From: Sphingomonas sp. UBA1000
GTDB lineage: Bacteria > Pseudomonadota > Alphaproteobacteria > Sphingomonadales > Sphingomonadaceae
DNA length: 5,775 nucleotides
NCBI GenBank assembly: GCA_002291855.1
Contig: DBAW01000214.1
Location: 1 to 5,775 of the forward strand
Direction of reading: 5' to 3'
Shown here: in pieces, positions 1 to 5,775 of the stretch
Position numbering within the stretch: position 1 is the first letter of the stretch
Layout: the number at the start of each line of letters is the position of its first letter
Program-made: the position numbers and the translations under genes
The notes under the pieces: model-generated
Database searches by the model: none
Seen by the model: only the letters and a program-made list of their open reading frames with translations
Told to the model about the DNA's origin: nothing

Positions 1-162
1 CTCGACGTCGAAAAGGCCAAGACCGTGCTGTTCGTGAAGCGTTCGATGGGCGGGGTCGGCTATGCCGGCGTCGACAATGAGGTCTTCTACCGCGACAACA
101 CGATGATGCTGCTCGCCGACGCCAAGAAAATGGTCGAGGAAATCGTCAAGTCGCTCGACTGA
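1..162 (+). CDS. pntB: NAD(P)(+) transhydrogenase beta subunit, C-terminal end (5' part outside window)
   Basis: Reading frame 1 is open from the first base to a TGA at 160-162 and gives the last 53 residues of a protein. The motif VKRSMGGVGYAGVDN, followed by VFYRDNTMMLLADAKK and a final helix ending KSLD, matches the C-terminus of PntB. This is the end of domain III, which binds NADP(H) on the cytoplasmic face. In the family, PntB works with PntA in the inner membrane and couples hydride transfer between NADH and NADP+ to proton translocation, supplying NADPH. The membrane domain and the rest of domain III lie to the left of the window and cannot be checked. A hairpin begins 38 bases after the stop, so the transcript may end there. 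The short length is due to the window edge, not to a truncated gene. Identification is by recognition of the motif only. Confidence 0.9.
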   Translation, partial: LDVEKAKTVLFVKRSMGGVGYAGVDNEVFYRDNTMMLLADAKKMVEEIVKSLD

Positions 163-200
163 GGCGCGATCTCACTGCCCCACCCCGTCTCGCCTGAAAC

Positions 201-219
201 CGCATCCGCTTCGGATGCG
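201..219 (+). terminator. 8-bp perfect hairpin after pntB, possible weak terminator
   Basis: CGCATCCG (201-208) and CGGATGCG (212-219) form a perfect 8-bp stem around a 3-base CTT loop. It lies in the 116-base gap between pntB and the regulator gene. No T-run follows on the plus strand, and on the minus strand only a GGTTTC stretch follows, so it is not a canonical intrinsic terminator. It may stop or stabilise the pntB transcript. It ends 11 bases before an upstream ATG at 231 and would hinder ribosome binding there, which supports a later start for the next gene. Confidence 0.35.
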
Positions 220-278
220 TGGGCTGACAGATGGTTCATGCCGCGCCAGTCTTGCCCGGCAATGCGGGGAACGGGATG

Positions 279-1217
279 ATGGCGGGCGGAGACCTGATCG
301 GATTGCCCGAGCGGCAGCAGGGCGGCCTTGATGCCGAGGCCCCATGGTCGGATGCACCGGCGGTGATCGTGGTCGCGGACCGGGGCGAGGCGCGGGCGCT
401 GACCGCGCATCTTGTCGCCGATGCCGGGGGCCGTGTGGTCGGCACCGCTGCCCTGTCGGAAGGCCGCGCCCGGCTCGATGCGCAGGTGCGCGCGGCCGCC
501 GCGGTCATCGAGCTGGATGGCTGGGCCGGGGCCTGGGGCCCCGAACTTCTGCAATGGGCGGACGAGGCCGCGCGGAGCGGGCGGCTGCGCGCGGTGGTGT
601 GCTTTCCGGCGGCGCTGATCGACACGGTGATGGCGACGGTTACCGCGCGCGAGGTCGAGCTGCTGTGTGATCCGTCGCCGTTCGACCGGCTGGCGGCGCT
701 GCGATCGGCACTGTTCCCCGCGCGCGAGCGTTTGTTCGAACAGGGGCTGCGCCACGAAGCCGAGCGGCTGAGCCGGCTGAGCGACGAGACGGCGCGGATC
801 GCAGCCGCGCTGGCCGACATGTCGGGGATGCTCCGCAACGGGGCGGCGGAGGTGCCCGATGCGCCGCCACGCCTTGCCGCCCGGCACGTCCGCGCGATGA
901 TCCGGCTGCGCCGGCTGCGCGGGCAGGGGTTCAGCGATGCCCTGTTCGCCGATCCCGCCTGGGACATGATGCTCGATCTGCTTGCCGCCCGGCTGGAAGG
1001 CGTATCGGTGGCGGTATCGAGCCTGTGCATCGCCGCCAATGTGCCGTCGACGACCGCGCTGCGCTGGATCCGGATGATGACCGATCACGGCCTGCTGGTG
1101 CGGCGCGCCGATCCCGACGATGGCCGCCGGATCTTCATCGATCTGTCCGAACCGGCGCTGGCCGGGCTGCTGCGATGGTTCGAGCAGGCGCATGAACTGG
1201 GCTGGCGACCGGACTGA
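279..1217 (+). CDS. MarR-type winged-helix regulator with degenerate receiver-like N-terminal half
   Basis: The predicted protein is 312 residues, probably a cytoplasmic DNA-binding regulator; its target is unknown. Residues about 225-300 form a MarR-like winged helix. A recognition-helix stretch (NVPSTTALRWIRMMTDHGLL) leads into a wing with RRADPDDGRRIFIDLSE, which resembles the MarR D-x-R wing motif. Residues about 28-130 alternate hydrophobic strands (AVIVVAD, AAVIELDG, AVVCFP, VELLCDPSPF) with helices, as a receiver domain does. No standard acidic pocket plus phosphoacceptor is evident, so this looks like a pseudo-receiver. Residues about 148-188 are a charged, leucine-rich helical linker that could mediate dimerisation. 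The ATG at 279 is preferred because GGGGAA at 266-271 sits 7 bases upstream. ATGs at 276 and 231 are alternatives, but 231 has a weak ribosome site just after the hairpin at 201-219. The gene follows pntB in the same direction and converges on the tRNA. The MarR fold is fairly secure; the receiver reading is inference. Confidence 0.8.
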   Translation: MAGGDLIGLPERQQGGLDAEAPWSDAPAVIVVADRGEARALTAHLVADAGGRVVGTAALSEGRARLDAQVRAAAAVIELDGWAGAWGPELLQWADEAARSGRLRAVVCFPAALIDTVMATVTAREVELLCDPSPFDRLAALRSALFPARERLFEQGLRHEAERLSRLSDETARIAAALADMSGMLRNGAAEVPDAPPRLAARHVRAMIRLRRLRGQGFSDALFADPAWDMMLDLLAARLEGVSVAVSSLCIAANVPSTTALRWIRMMTDHGLLVRRADPDDGRRIFIDLSEPALAGLLRWFEQAHELGWRPD

Positions 1218-1253
1218 CGGTCCCGCGCGATCAGGCCAGATCTGTGACTGTTA

Positions 1254-1329
1254 TGGTGGGCGGTGACGGGCTCGAACCGCCGACCCTCTCGGTGTAAACG
1301 AGATGCTCTACCAACTGAGCTAACCGCCC
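1254..1329 (-). tRNA. tRNA-Val(TAC)
   Basis: Read on the minus strand, 76 bases fold into a complete cloverleaf. The acceptor pairs GGGCGGT with ACCGCCC, with discriminator A and an encoded CCA at 1256-1254. The D arm is GCTC/GAGC around AGTTGGTA. The anticodon stem TCTCG/CGAGA encloses TTTACAC, which places TAC at positions 34-36 and so decodes valine GUA and related codons. The variable loop is 5 bases. The T stem GGCGG/CCGTC has one G-U pair and loop TTCGAGC. No integrase or duplicated 3' end is visible nearby, so nothing suggests use as an integration site. The gene lies 133 bases downstream of the receptor on the same strand and probably has its own promoter, which is not obvious in the sequence. 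Confidence 0.97.
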
Positions 1330-1414
1330 GGTGCCTTGCCTAGGTACACTGCCGCCGCTCCTGCCCGATCATGATCTGCCGGGCAAGTGCGACGGCCGGT
1401 GCGGCCGCTGGTTC

Positions 1415-1446
1415 CCCCCGGCTCATCGCCCCGGCACAGCCGGGGG
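1415..1446 (-). terminator. GC-rich 9-bp hairpin after the receptor gene, possible terminator
   Basis: CCCCCGGCT (1415-1423) and AGCCGGGGG (1438-1446) form a perfect 9-bp stem with a 14-base loop. It begins 16 bases past the receptor stop codon, reading on the minus strand, where terminators are usual. No T-run follows the stem in that direction, so if it terminates it may do so weakly or with Rho. It separates the receptor from tRNA-Val. Confidence 0.45.
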
Positions 1447-1462
1447 AGAGCGGGGGGCACGA

Positions 1463-4369
1463 TCAGAACTTGAACCGGGCGCCGAAATAGAATTGGCGGC
1501 CGAAATGGTGGTAGACGCTCAGTCGGTCGGCGGCGCTGTCGATGAACTGATCGATATATTCATCGGTCAGGTTGATCGCCTCGAAGGTCAGCGTGACATT
1601 CTCGGTCAGCTTCAGAGAAGCTGCGGCATCGATGTTGATCGTGCCCTTGGTGCCTTCGACATCGTTGAAGGTCGGCCGCCCCGAGCTGGCGTTGAAGTTC
1701 GGTGCGGAGCCGACCGGCACGCCGTTGCGGCCCGGCACATTGGTCAGGAAGCCCGAACGATAGGCCACCGACCCGCGGATCGAGAAGCGCTTGTCCTCGT
1801 AATAGAGCGTGCCGTTCGCCCCGTGCCGCGACAGATTGACCAGCGGCTGGACGATCACCGGCGCGCCGACTGCGGTCGACAGCGGATATTCGATGTCCGA
1901 ATCGACGAAGGTGTAGTTCGCCTGGATGCCGAAGTTGGACAGGAAACCCGGCAGGAAGCGGAACGGTGCCTGGAAGCCGATTTCGATCCCCTTGAGCTCG
2001 CCGCCCCGGCTGTTAACCGGCTGGGTGACTTGGAACAGGTCGGTCGGAAGCACGCCGGTGCCGTCGAGCAGTGCGTTGGGCAGGCCCAGCTGGTTGAACG
2101 GCAGCGCCTGGGTGGAGGTGGCGACGAAGCTTGAGATGTCCTTGTAGAACAGCCCCACAATCAGCGCGGATTCCGGTGCAAAATACCATTCGAGCGACAT
2201 GTCGACATCGGTCGCCTCGATCGGATCGATGAACGGGTTGCCGAAGTTGAGCGTGCGGTTGCCGCCGCTGATCGAGAAGGCGCCGCCCGGATTGACGGTG
2301 CCGATATCGGGGCGAGCCAGCACCTTCGCGGCCGCGACACGGCCGATCAGCCCTTCGGCAAACTCGATGCTGACATTGGCCGAGGGCAGCCAATTGTCAT
2401 AGCTGCGGGTCACTTCGACCAGCTGGAAGCCGGTCGGCGTGTTCGTATAGCCGGTCGAGTTCTGGCGCGTCTCGACCCAGCGGACGCCGGCATCGGCCTT
2501 GACCTTCAGGCCGGCAACCTCGCCGTTGAACACCGCCTGGGCGAAAAAGCCCAGATCGCGCTCGTCGACCGTGCGGAAGCTGCCGCGCGCCGACGGGTTG
2601 GTGATGCCGGTGAGTGCAAACCGCCCGGTGTTCGAATAGATGCCGAGCGCGCGCTCGAACGCGTCGATGTCGGGCGCGGCAAAGGTGCGCGGCGAGCCGT
2701 TGAGCGGCGTCCCGCGGCTGAACGAGTAGGGCGTGGTCAGCCCGGGCAGCTGGCCGGGCGCGAGCAGGCCGGCGACGTCGGTTTCGAGCGCGCGGCGGAA
2801 CTCCTGCGATCCGAAGCCATAGCGTTTGTAATCGCCGCCGACCCGCAGCTTGACCGTATCGAGCGCGTCCCATTCGGCCTGCACGCGGCCGACGCGGAAA
2901 TCATTCTGCACGAACTGCGGCCGCAGGCGGATTTCACCCAGCGTATAGGCCGCGGCATTGGCGGGATCGAAGCTGCCATAGCCGAAGCGCGGGAAACGGC
3001 TGTCGCGGAAATCGTAGCTGTAACCCTGAATGTTGTTGGCATCGATGGCGACGGTCGTCTGGATCGGGTTGGAGAAATCCGACTTGGAATAGCCGCCGAG
3101 CAGGTCGATGCGGACCCGCTCACCCAGTTCCTGGTGCAGGGTTGCGGTATATTGCTGGAACTCGGTCTCCAGCCGGTCGAAGCGCGTTTCGACGCGCACA
3201 TCGACATTGTTGAACGTGCCGGCGACCAGGCTGTTGGTCGCATCGACGACCGCGCCCGGCAGGATCACGGTCTGCGGCTTGCCGGTGCCCGAGCGGCTGA
3301 ACGACAGCGCCGAGAGATATTGTTCGGTGCGCTGCGATTTGAAGTTCGCATAGAGCGCATCGAAGGTCAGCAGCGTCTCGTCGCTCGGCTGCCACTGGAT
3401 CGAGCCGGTCAGGCCCAGACGCTCGGTCTTGTAACGGAAGCTGTCATAGCGCGGGATGCGCGGATGGAAAAAGCCGAAGCCGGGCGCGGTCGCGCCAGTC
3501 GGGCGGGTCGAGGCGGCGGCGAACCCGCCATTGTCGCTGCCGCGCTCCCAGCGCACTGTCGACGGGCCTTCCTCCAATATCCCGCGCTCGCTGTAGGAGC
3601 CGGACAGCAGGATGCCGATCGTGCCATCGGCAAGCTTGGTCGAAAACAGCGCCGACAGGCGCGGATCGACGGCACCCGAAAGGTCGTTGAGACCGACCTG
3701 GGCGTTGCCGGCGATCAGCAGATCTTCCTTGTAATCGAACGGCCGCGCGGTCTGCAGGTCGACGGTCGCGCCCAGCGCGCCTTCCTCGACATCGGCCGAG
3801 GCGCTCTTGCGGACGGTGATCTGGTTGAACAGTTCGGAGGCGAACACGTTGAAGTCGAACTGACGGCTGCGATTGGCACCGCCGCTGGCATCGGCACCGC
3901 CGGTCGTCGACAGGCCTTCAATGCCGTTGATGCGCACGCGGGTGAACAGCGGGCCAAGGCCGCGCACCGTGATGTTGCGGCCTTCGCCCTGGTCGCGGGT
4001 GATCGCGACGCCGGGGATGCGCTGGATCGATTCCGCCAGATTGTTGTCGGGGAAATCGGCAATGTCCTCGGCCTTGATGACGTCGACGATGCCGATGGAT
4101 TCGCGCTTTTCGGTCAGCGAGCGGCGCAGCGCTTCGCGGAAGCCGGTGACGACAATGTCGGGGCCCGGCGTGCCGGCGCTGTCAGCGGTCTGGGGCTCTT
4201 CGGCATCGGGCGCGACTGCCGCCGGTTCGCTGGCCCGTGCCGGGGTGGCCAGCACAAGTGCCAGCGCCGGCAGCGATGCTGCGCCCAGCAGCCTGATCAT
4301 GCCCCGCGCCCGGTCCGTGCTCGCCTGCTCCGTTCCGGCCCGTTCAGTCCTGCTCAATCGCACGCCCAT
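1463..4369 (-). CDS. TonB-dependent outer-membrane receptor, Xanthomonas/Caulobacter type, possibly for uronate oligosaccharides
   Basis: The protein is 968 residues, normal for large carbohydrate-type TonB-dependent receptors. Residues 1-23 are a hydrophilic, arginine-rich leader. Residues 24-46 are the hydrophobic signal core ending ATPARA, with likely cleavage before Ser47. A short linker leads to DIVVTGFREALRRSL (from residue 71), the conserved entry to the plug and probable TonB-interaction segment. The plug, about 71-215, holds IKAEDIADFPDNNLAESIQ, IPGVAITRDQGEGRNITVRG and RVRINGIEG. The rest is a beta-barrel rich in alternating aromatic strands, ending FYFGARFKF with the C-terminal phenylalanine needed for outer-membrane insertion. 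Such receptors move ligands across the outer membrane using TonB-ExbB-ExbD energy. The ATG at 4369 is chosen because GGAGG lies 5 bases upstream; the frame is open to an ATG at 4591, but those 74 residues lack a signal sequence and cover the likely regulatory region. uxaC lies 250 bases upstream on the same strand, which suggests a uronate-containing ligand. The family is secure; the substrate is inference. Confidence 0.95.
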   Translation of the reverse strand: MGVRLSRTERAGTEQASTDRARGMIRLLGAASLPALALVLATPARASEPAAVAPDAEEPQTADSAGTPGPDIVVTGFREALRRSLTEKRESIGIVDVIKAEDIADFPDNNLAESIQRIPGVAITRDQGEGRNITVRGLGPLFTRVRINGIEGLSTTGGADASGGANRSRQFDFNVFASELFNQITVRKSASADVEEGALGATVDLQTARPFDYKEDLLIAGNAQVGLNDLSGAVDPRLSALFSTKLADGTIGILLSGSYSERGILEEGPSTVRWERGSDNGGFAAASTRPTGATAPGFGFFHPRIPRYDSFRYKTERLGLTGSIQWQPSDETLLTFDALYANFKSQRTEQYLSALSFSRSGTGKPQTVILPGAVVDATNSLVAGTFNNVDVRVETRFDRLETEFQQYTATLHQELGERVRIDLLGGYSKSDFSNPIQTTVAIDANNIQGYSYDFRDSRFPRFGYGSFDPANAAAYTLGEIRLRPQFVQNDFRVGRVQAEWDALDTVKLRVGGDYKRYGFGSQEFRRALETDVAGLLAPGQLPGLTTPYSFSRGTPLNGSPRTFAAPDIDAFERALGIYSNTGRFALTGITNPSARGSFRTVDERDLGFFAQAVFNGEVAGLKVKADAGVRWVETRQNSTGYTNTPTGFQLVEVTRSYDNWLPSANVSIEFAEGLIGRVAAAKVLARPDIGTVNPGGAFSISGGNRTLNFGNPFIDPIEATDVDMSLEWYFAPESALIVGLFYKDISSFVATSTQALPFNQLGLPNALLDGTGVLPTDLFQVTQPVNSRGGELKGIEIGFQAPFRFLPGFLSNFGIQANYTFVDSDIEYPLSTAVGAPVIVQPLVNLSRHGANGTLYYEDKRFSIRGSVAYRSGFLTNVPGRNGVPVGSAPNFNASSGRPTFNDVEGTKGTINIDAAASLKLTENVTLTFEAINLTDEYIDQFIDSAADRLSVYHHFGRQFYFGARFKF

Positions 4370-4374
4370 TCTTG

Positions 4375-4384
4375 CCTCCCTCCC
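4375..4384 (-). promoter_or_regulatory. Strong Shine-Dalgarno site fixing the receptor start
   Basis: On the minus strand the bases GGGAGGGAGG lie immediately before CAAGA and the ATG at 4369-4367. The GGAGG core is 5 bases from the start codon. This decides the receptor start against the ATG 74 codons upstream in the same frame. The purine repeat offers overlapping alignments to the 16S 3' end, which suggests efficient translation. Confidence 0.85.
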
Positions 4385-4394
4385 TGCCCGGATG

Positions 4395-4416
4395 AACCGG
4401 TTGACACCGGTTTCCA
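4395..4416. promoter_or_regulatory. Possible operator, receptor-proximal: two ACCGGTT copies 10 bp apart
   Basis: The plus strand carries the perfect palindrome AACCGGTT at 4395-4402. It overlaps TTGACACCGGTTTCCA at 4401-4416, an imperfect palindrome in which 6 of 8 pairs match around a central CG. The two ACCGGTT units start at 4396 and 4406, exactly 10 bases apart or about one helical turn. LacI-family operators are typically palindromes with a central CG, and TGACA-type arms are common. The site lies 26-47 bases before the receptor start codon, so binding here could block elongation or an undetected promoter. The regulator is not in the window, and family assignment is inference. Confidence 0.45.
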
Positions 4417-4533
4417 AACCCGGCGCGAAAAAGCCGGATTCGTGGCTGCGAGACTGGAGAGGTGCAGAAATGATAATCCCCCCTCTGGGCGCGCCGCCAT
4501 TGCTGCGGGGTCGCCCATCTCGACTACCAAGCG

Positions 4534-4549
4534 AAGTAACCGGTGTCAT
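4534..4549. promoter_or_regulatory. Possible operator, receptor-distal TGACACCGGTT site
   Basis: Read on the minus strand the site is ATGACACCGGTTACTT, with 5 of 8 symmetric pairs matching. Its first 14 bases match the receptor-proximal site TTGACACCGGTTTC at 12 of 14 positions, in the opposite orientation and about 130 bases away. If the TTGACA at 4574-4579 is a -35 box, this site would cover the transcription start, a usual place for a repressor. Binding is not demonstrated. Confidence 0.4.
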
Positions 4550-4550
4550 C

Positions 4551-4579
4551 GGCATGAAGCCAGCCGCCGCAGCTGTCAA
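4551..4579 (-). promoter_or_regulatory. Weak promoter candidate for the receptor (TTGACA -35 box)
   Basis: On the minus strand TTGACA occupies 4579-4574, a perfect match to the sigma-70 -35 consensus. The hexamer 17 bases further on (4556-4551) is CATGCC, a poor -10 box. The start would fall near 4544, inside the distal operator-like site, leaving a leader of about 175 bases before the receptor ATG. The weak -10 suggests a low basal or activated promoter, or a chance TTGACA. It begins about 40 bases past the uxaC stop. Confidence 0.3.
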
Positions 4580-4619
4580 GCCCGTTTGCACATCAGGGCT
4601 GGCCGTGCGCGCGCCCGGC

Positions 4620-5775
4620 TCAGAGCCGGTAGGCGCGGCGGACCAGCCCGTCGGTCAGCTCATGCGCCAGTTCGGCAGCCTCCCAGTCGGTCAACCGGCC
4701 CTCGGCCACCAGCCGCGCCAGAAACGCGCAATCGACGCGGCGGGCGACATCGTGCCGCGCCGGGATCGACAGAAAGGCGCGGGTATCGTCGTTGAACCCG
4801 ACACTGTTGTAAAAGCCGGCGGTCTCGGTCGTCATCTCGCGGAACCGGCGCATGCCTTCGGGCGAATCGTGGAACCACCAGGCCGGACCGAGCCGGAGGC
4901 ACGGATAATGGCCGGCAAGCGGGGCCAGCTCGCGCGCATAGCTGCTTTCATCCAGGGTGAAGACGATGACGGTCAGATCGCTGCGGTTGCCGAACCGGTC
5001 GAGCAGCGGGCGCAGCGCCTCGACATAATCGGTGCGGCTGGGGATGTCGGCCCCGCGGTCGCGGCCGAAGTGGGTGTGCAGCCAGCGATTGTGATTGCGC
5101 ACCGCCCCCGGATGGATCTGCATCACCATGCCATCTTCCACGCTCATCGCCGCCATTTCGGTGAGCATCTGGGCGCGGAACAGTTCGGCATCGGCGGGTG
5201 ACCAGCGGCCGGTGACGACCCGCCGGAACAGCGCCTCGGCCTCGGCCGGGGGCAGGTCGGCGGTTCGCGCCGTCGGGTGGCCATGATCGGTCGCCGTCGC
5301 CCCTGCGGCGCGGAAATCGGCGCGGCGCTTGCGGTGCGCGGCCAGATAGCCGCGCCAGTCATGCACATCCTCGCCGGTGATCTGGCCGAACGTCGCCAGC
5401 GCGGCGGCAAAATCCTCATGCTCGGGATCGATGACAGCGTCGGGGCGATAGGTGGTGACGACACGCCCCGGCCAGCCGGACGTCTGGATCGCGGCGTGAT
5501 GGGCGAGCGTATCGTGCGGCCCCTCGGTCGTGGCAAGCAGCGCGATGTTGAACCGGTCGAACAATGCCCTTGGCCGGAATTCCGGCCGCGACAGGGCATC
5601 GGTGATGCAGTCATAATAATGGTCGGCCGTATCGGGGCCGAGCAGCAGGTCGATCCCGAACAGATCGGCGAACACATGGTCGAGCCACAGCCGCGACGGC
5701 GTGCCGCGAAACAGATGATAGTGATCGGCCAGCAGCCGCCATGCCGCGCGCGGATCGGCGGGGGGGGGGGCGGCC
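4620..5775 (-). CDS. uxaC: Uronate isomerase (glucuronate/galacturonate isomerase), N-terminus outside window
   Basis: The visible 384 residues are the C-terminal four-fifths of UxaC, a metal-dependent amidohydrolase-fold enzyme. It converts D-glucuronate to D-fructuronate and D-galacturonate to D-tagaturonate, the first cytoplasmic steps of hexuronate breakdown. Counting from the first full codon at the window edge, family motifs appear in order: HYHLFRGTPSRLWLDH (18-33), RFNIALLATTEGP, ATDHGHP (about 161-167), MVMQIHPGAVRNHN (about 216-229), GPAWWFHDSPEGM (296-308) and GFNDDTRAFLSIPARHDVARRVD (326-348), ending AYRL. A GTG at 5675 could be taken as the start, but family sequence continues upstream of it to the edge, so the true start is outside. 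About 85-90 residues, including the usual HxH metal motif, are missing because of the edge. An 11-base G run at 5760-5770 encodes part of a Pro-rich linker. The gene precedes the TonB-dependent receptor on the same strand, which fits a uronate-use locus. Preference for glucuronate or galacturonate cannot be told from sequence. Confidence 0.93.
   Translation of the reverse strand, partial: AAPPPADPRAAWRLLADHYHLFRGTPSRLWLDHVFADLFGIDLLLGPDTADHYYDCITDALSRPEFRPRALFDRFNIALLATTEGPHDTLAHHAAIQTSGWPGRVVTTYRPDAVIDPEHEDFAAALATFGQITGEDVHDWRGYLAAHRKRRADFRAAGATATDHGHPTARTADLPPAEAEALFRRVVTGRWSPADAELFRAQMLTEMAAMSVEDGMVMQIHPGAVRNHNRWLHTHFGRDRGADIPSRTDYVEALRPLLDRFGNRSDLTVIVFTLDESSYARELAPLAGHYPCLRLGPAWWFHDSPEGMRRFREMTTETAGFYNSVGFNDDTRAFLSIPARHDVARRVDCAFLARLVAEGRLTDWEAAELAHELTDGLVRRAYRL
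5760..5770. repeat. 11-base homopolymeric G tract within uxaC
   Basis: Eleven consecutive G residues on the plus strand (C on the coding strand) encode three prolines and part of an alanine in a linker upstream of DPRAAWRLLADHYHLFRG. The frame downstream is intact. Such a tract is prone to slippage, in replication or in sequencing. In this family the region is a poorly conserved loop, so the exact length may be natural. Confidence 0.7.

Noticed and set aside
87..1193. A 368-codon open frame on the minus strand opposite pntB and the regulator
   Set aside because: It is rich in Arg, Pro, Gln and His with no domain, spans the end of one real gene and most of another, and is a shadow of their codon bias.
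1229..1244. Near-palindrome GATCAGGCCAGATC and CAGATCTG between the regulator stop and the tRNA 3' end
   Set aside because: The stem has a mismatch and no loop room or T-run. It is too weak to call a bidirectional terminator.
1254..1329. tRNA-Val as an attachment site for an integrative element
   Set aside because: There is no integrase, direct repeat of the tRNA 3' end, or composition change on either side in the window.
1362..1385. Inverted repeat TGCCCG/CGGGCA enclosing the palindrome GATCATGATC, upstream of tRNA-Val
   Set aside because: The stem is only 6 bp with a 12-base loop and no T-run. Short palindromes are frequent in GC-rich DNA, and no function can be supported.
4470..4475. TATCAT on the minus strand as a -10 box for the receptor
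   Set aside because: No -35-like hexamer lies 16-18 bases upstream, where the sequence is GC-rich, so it was not called as a promoter.
4370..4591. N-terminal extension of the receptor frame to an ATG at 4591
   Set aside because: The added 74 residues have no signal sequence, cover the operator-like sites, and are contradicted by the strong ribosome binding site before 4369.
3134..4795. A 553-codon open frame on the plus strand opposite the receptor gene
   Set aside because: It is antisense to the receptor plug and barrel, has low-complexity Arg/Ala/Gly-rich composition without recognisable motifs, and is explained by the GC-rich codon use of the real gene.

Overview
The window is about 5.8 kb of GC-rich chromosomal DNA. 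It reads like a sphingomonad or a close alphaproteobacterial relative. Three things suggest this: a PntB C-terminus of alphaproteobacterial type, a large TonB-dependent receptor of the Xanthomonas/Caulobacter style, and a uronate isomerase whose visible motifs match the alphaproteobacterial branch of UxaC. The genus is an inference from protein style; no rRNA or other taxonomic marker is present.

Layout on the plus strand: the last 53 codons of pntB (NAD(P) transhydrogenase beta subunit) run off the left edge. A short gap with a tight 8-bp hairpin follows. Then comes a regulator-like protein that joins a degenerate receiver-like N-terminal half to a MarR-type winged helix. The rest lies on the minus strand and converges on the regulator. 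Read in its own direction from the right edge, it consists of a 5'-truncated uxaC, a 250-bp intergenic region, a 968-residue TonB-dependent receptor with a strong Shine-Dalgarno site, a GC-rich hairpin, and a complete tRNA-Val(TAC) with encoded CCA.

The uxaC-receptor pair is the main functional unit. UxaC isomerises glucuronate or galacturonate in the cytoplasm. The receptor would bring a ligand across the outer membrane, plausibly a uronate-containing oligosaccharide, although the substrate is inferred only from the neighbour. The gap between them carries three ACCGGT cores. Two are embedded in similar TGACACCGGTT sites in opposite orientation, about 130 bp apart, and resemble LacI-family operators. 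One would sit over the start point of a possible promoter and the other just upstream of the receptor's ribosome binding site. No cognate regulator gene is in the window.

Nothing here amounts to an undescribed system. The items most worth a second look are the operator pair, the pseudo-receiver/MarR fusion beside pntB, and an 11-base G run inside uxaC at the right edge. No gap without a gene exceeds 300 bases.
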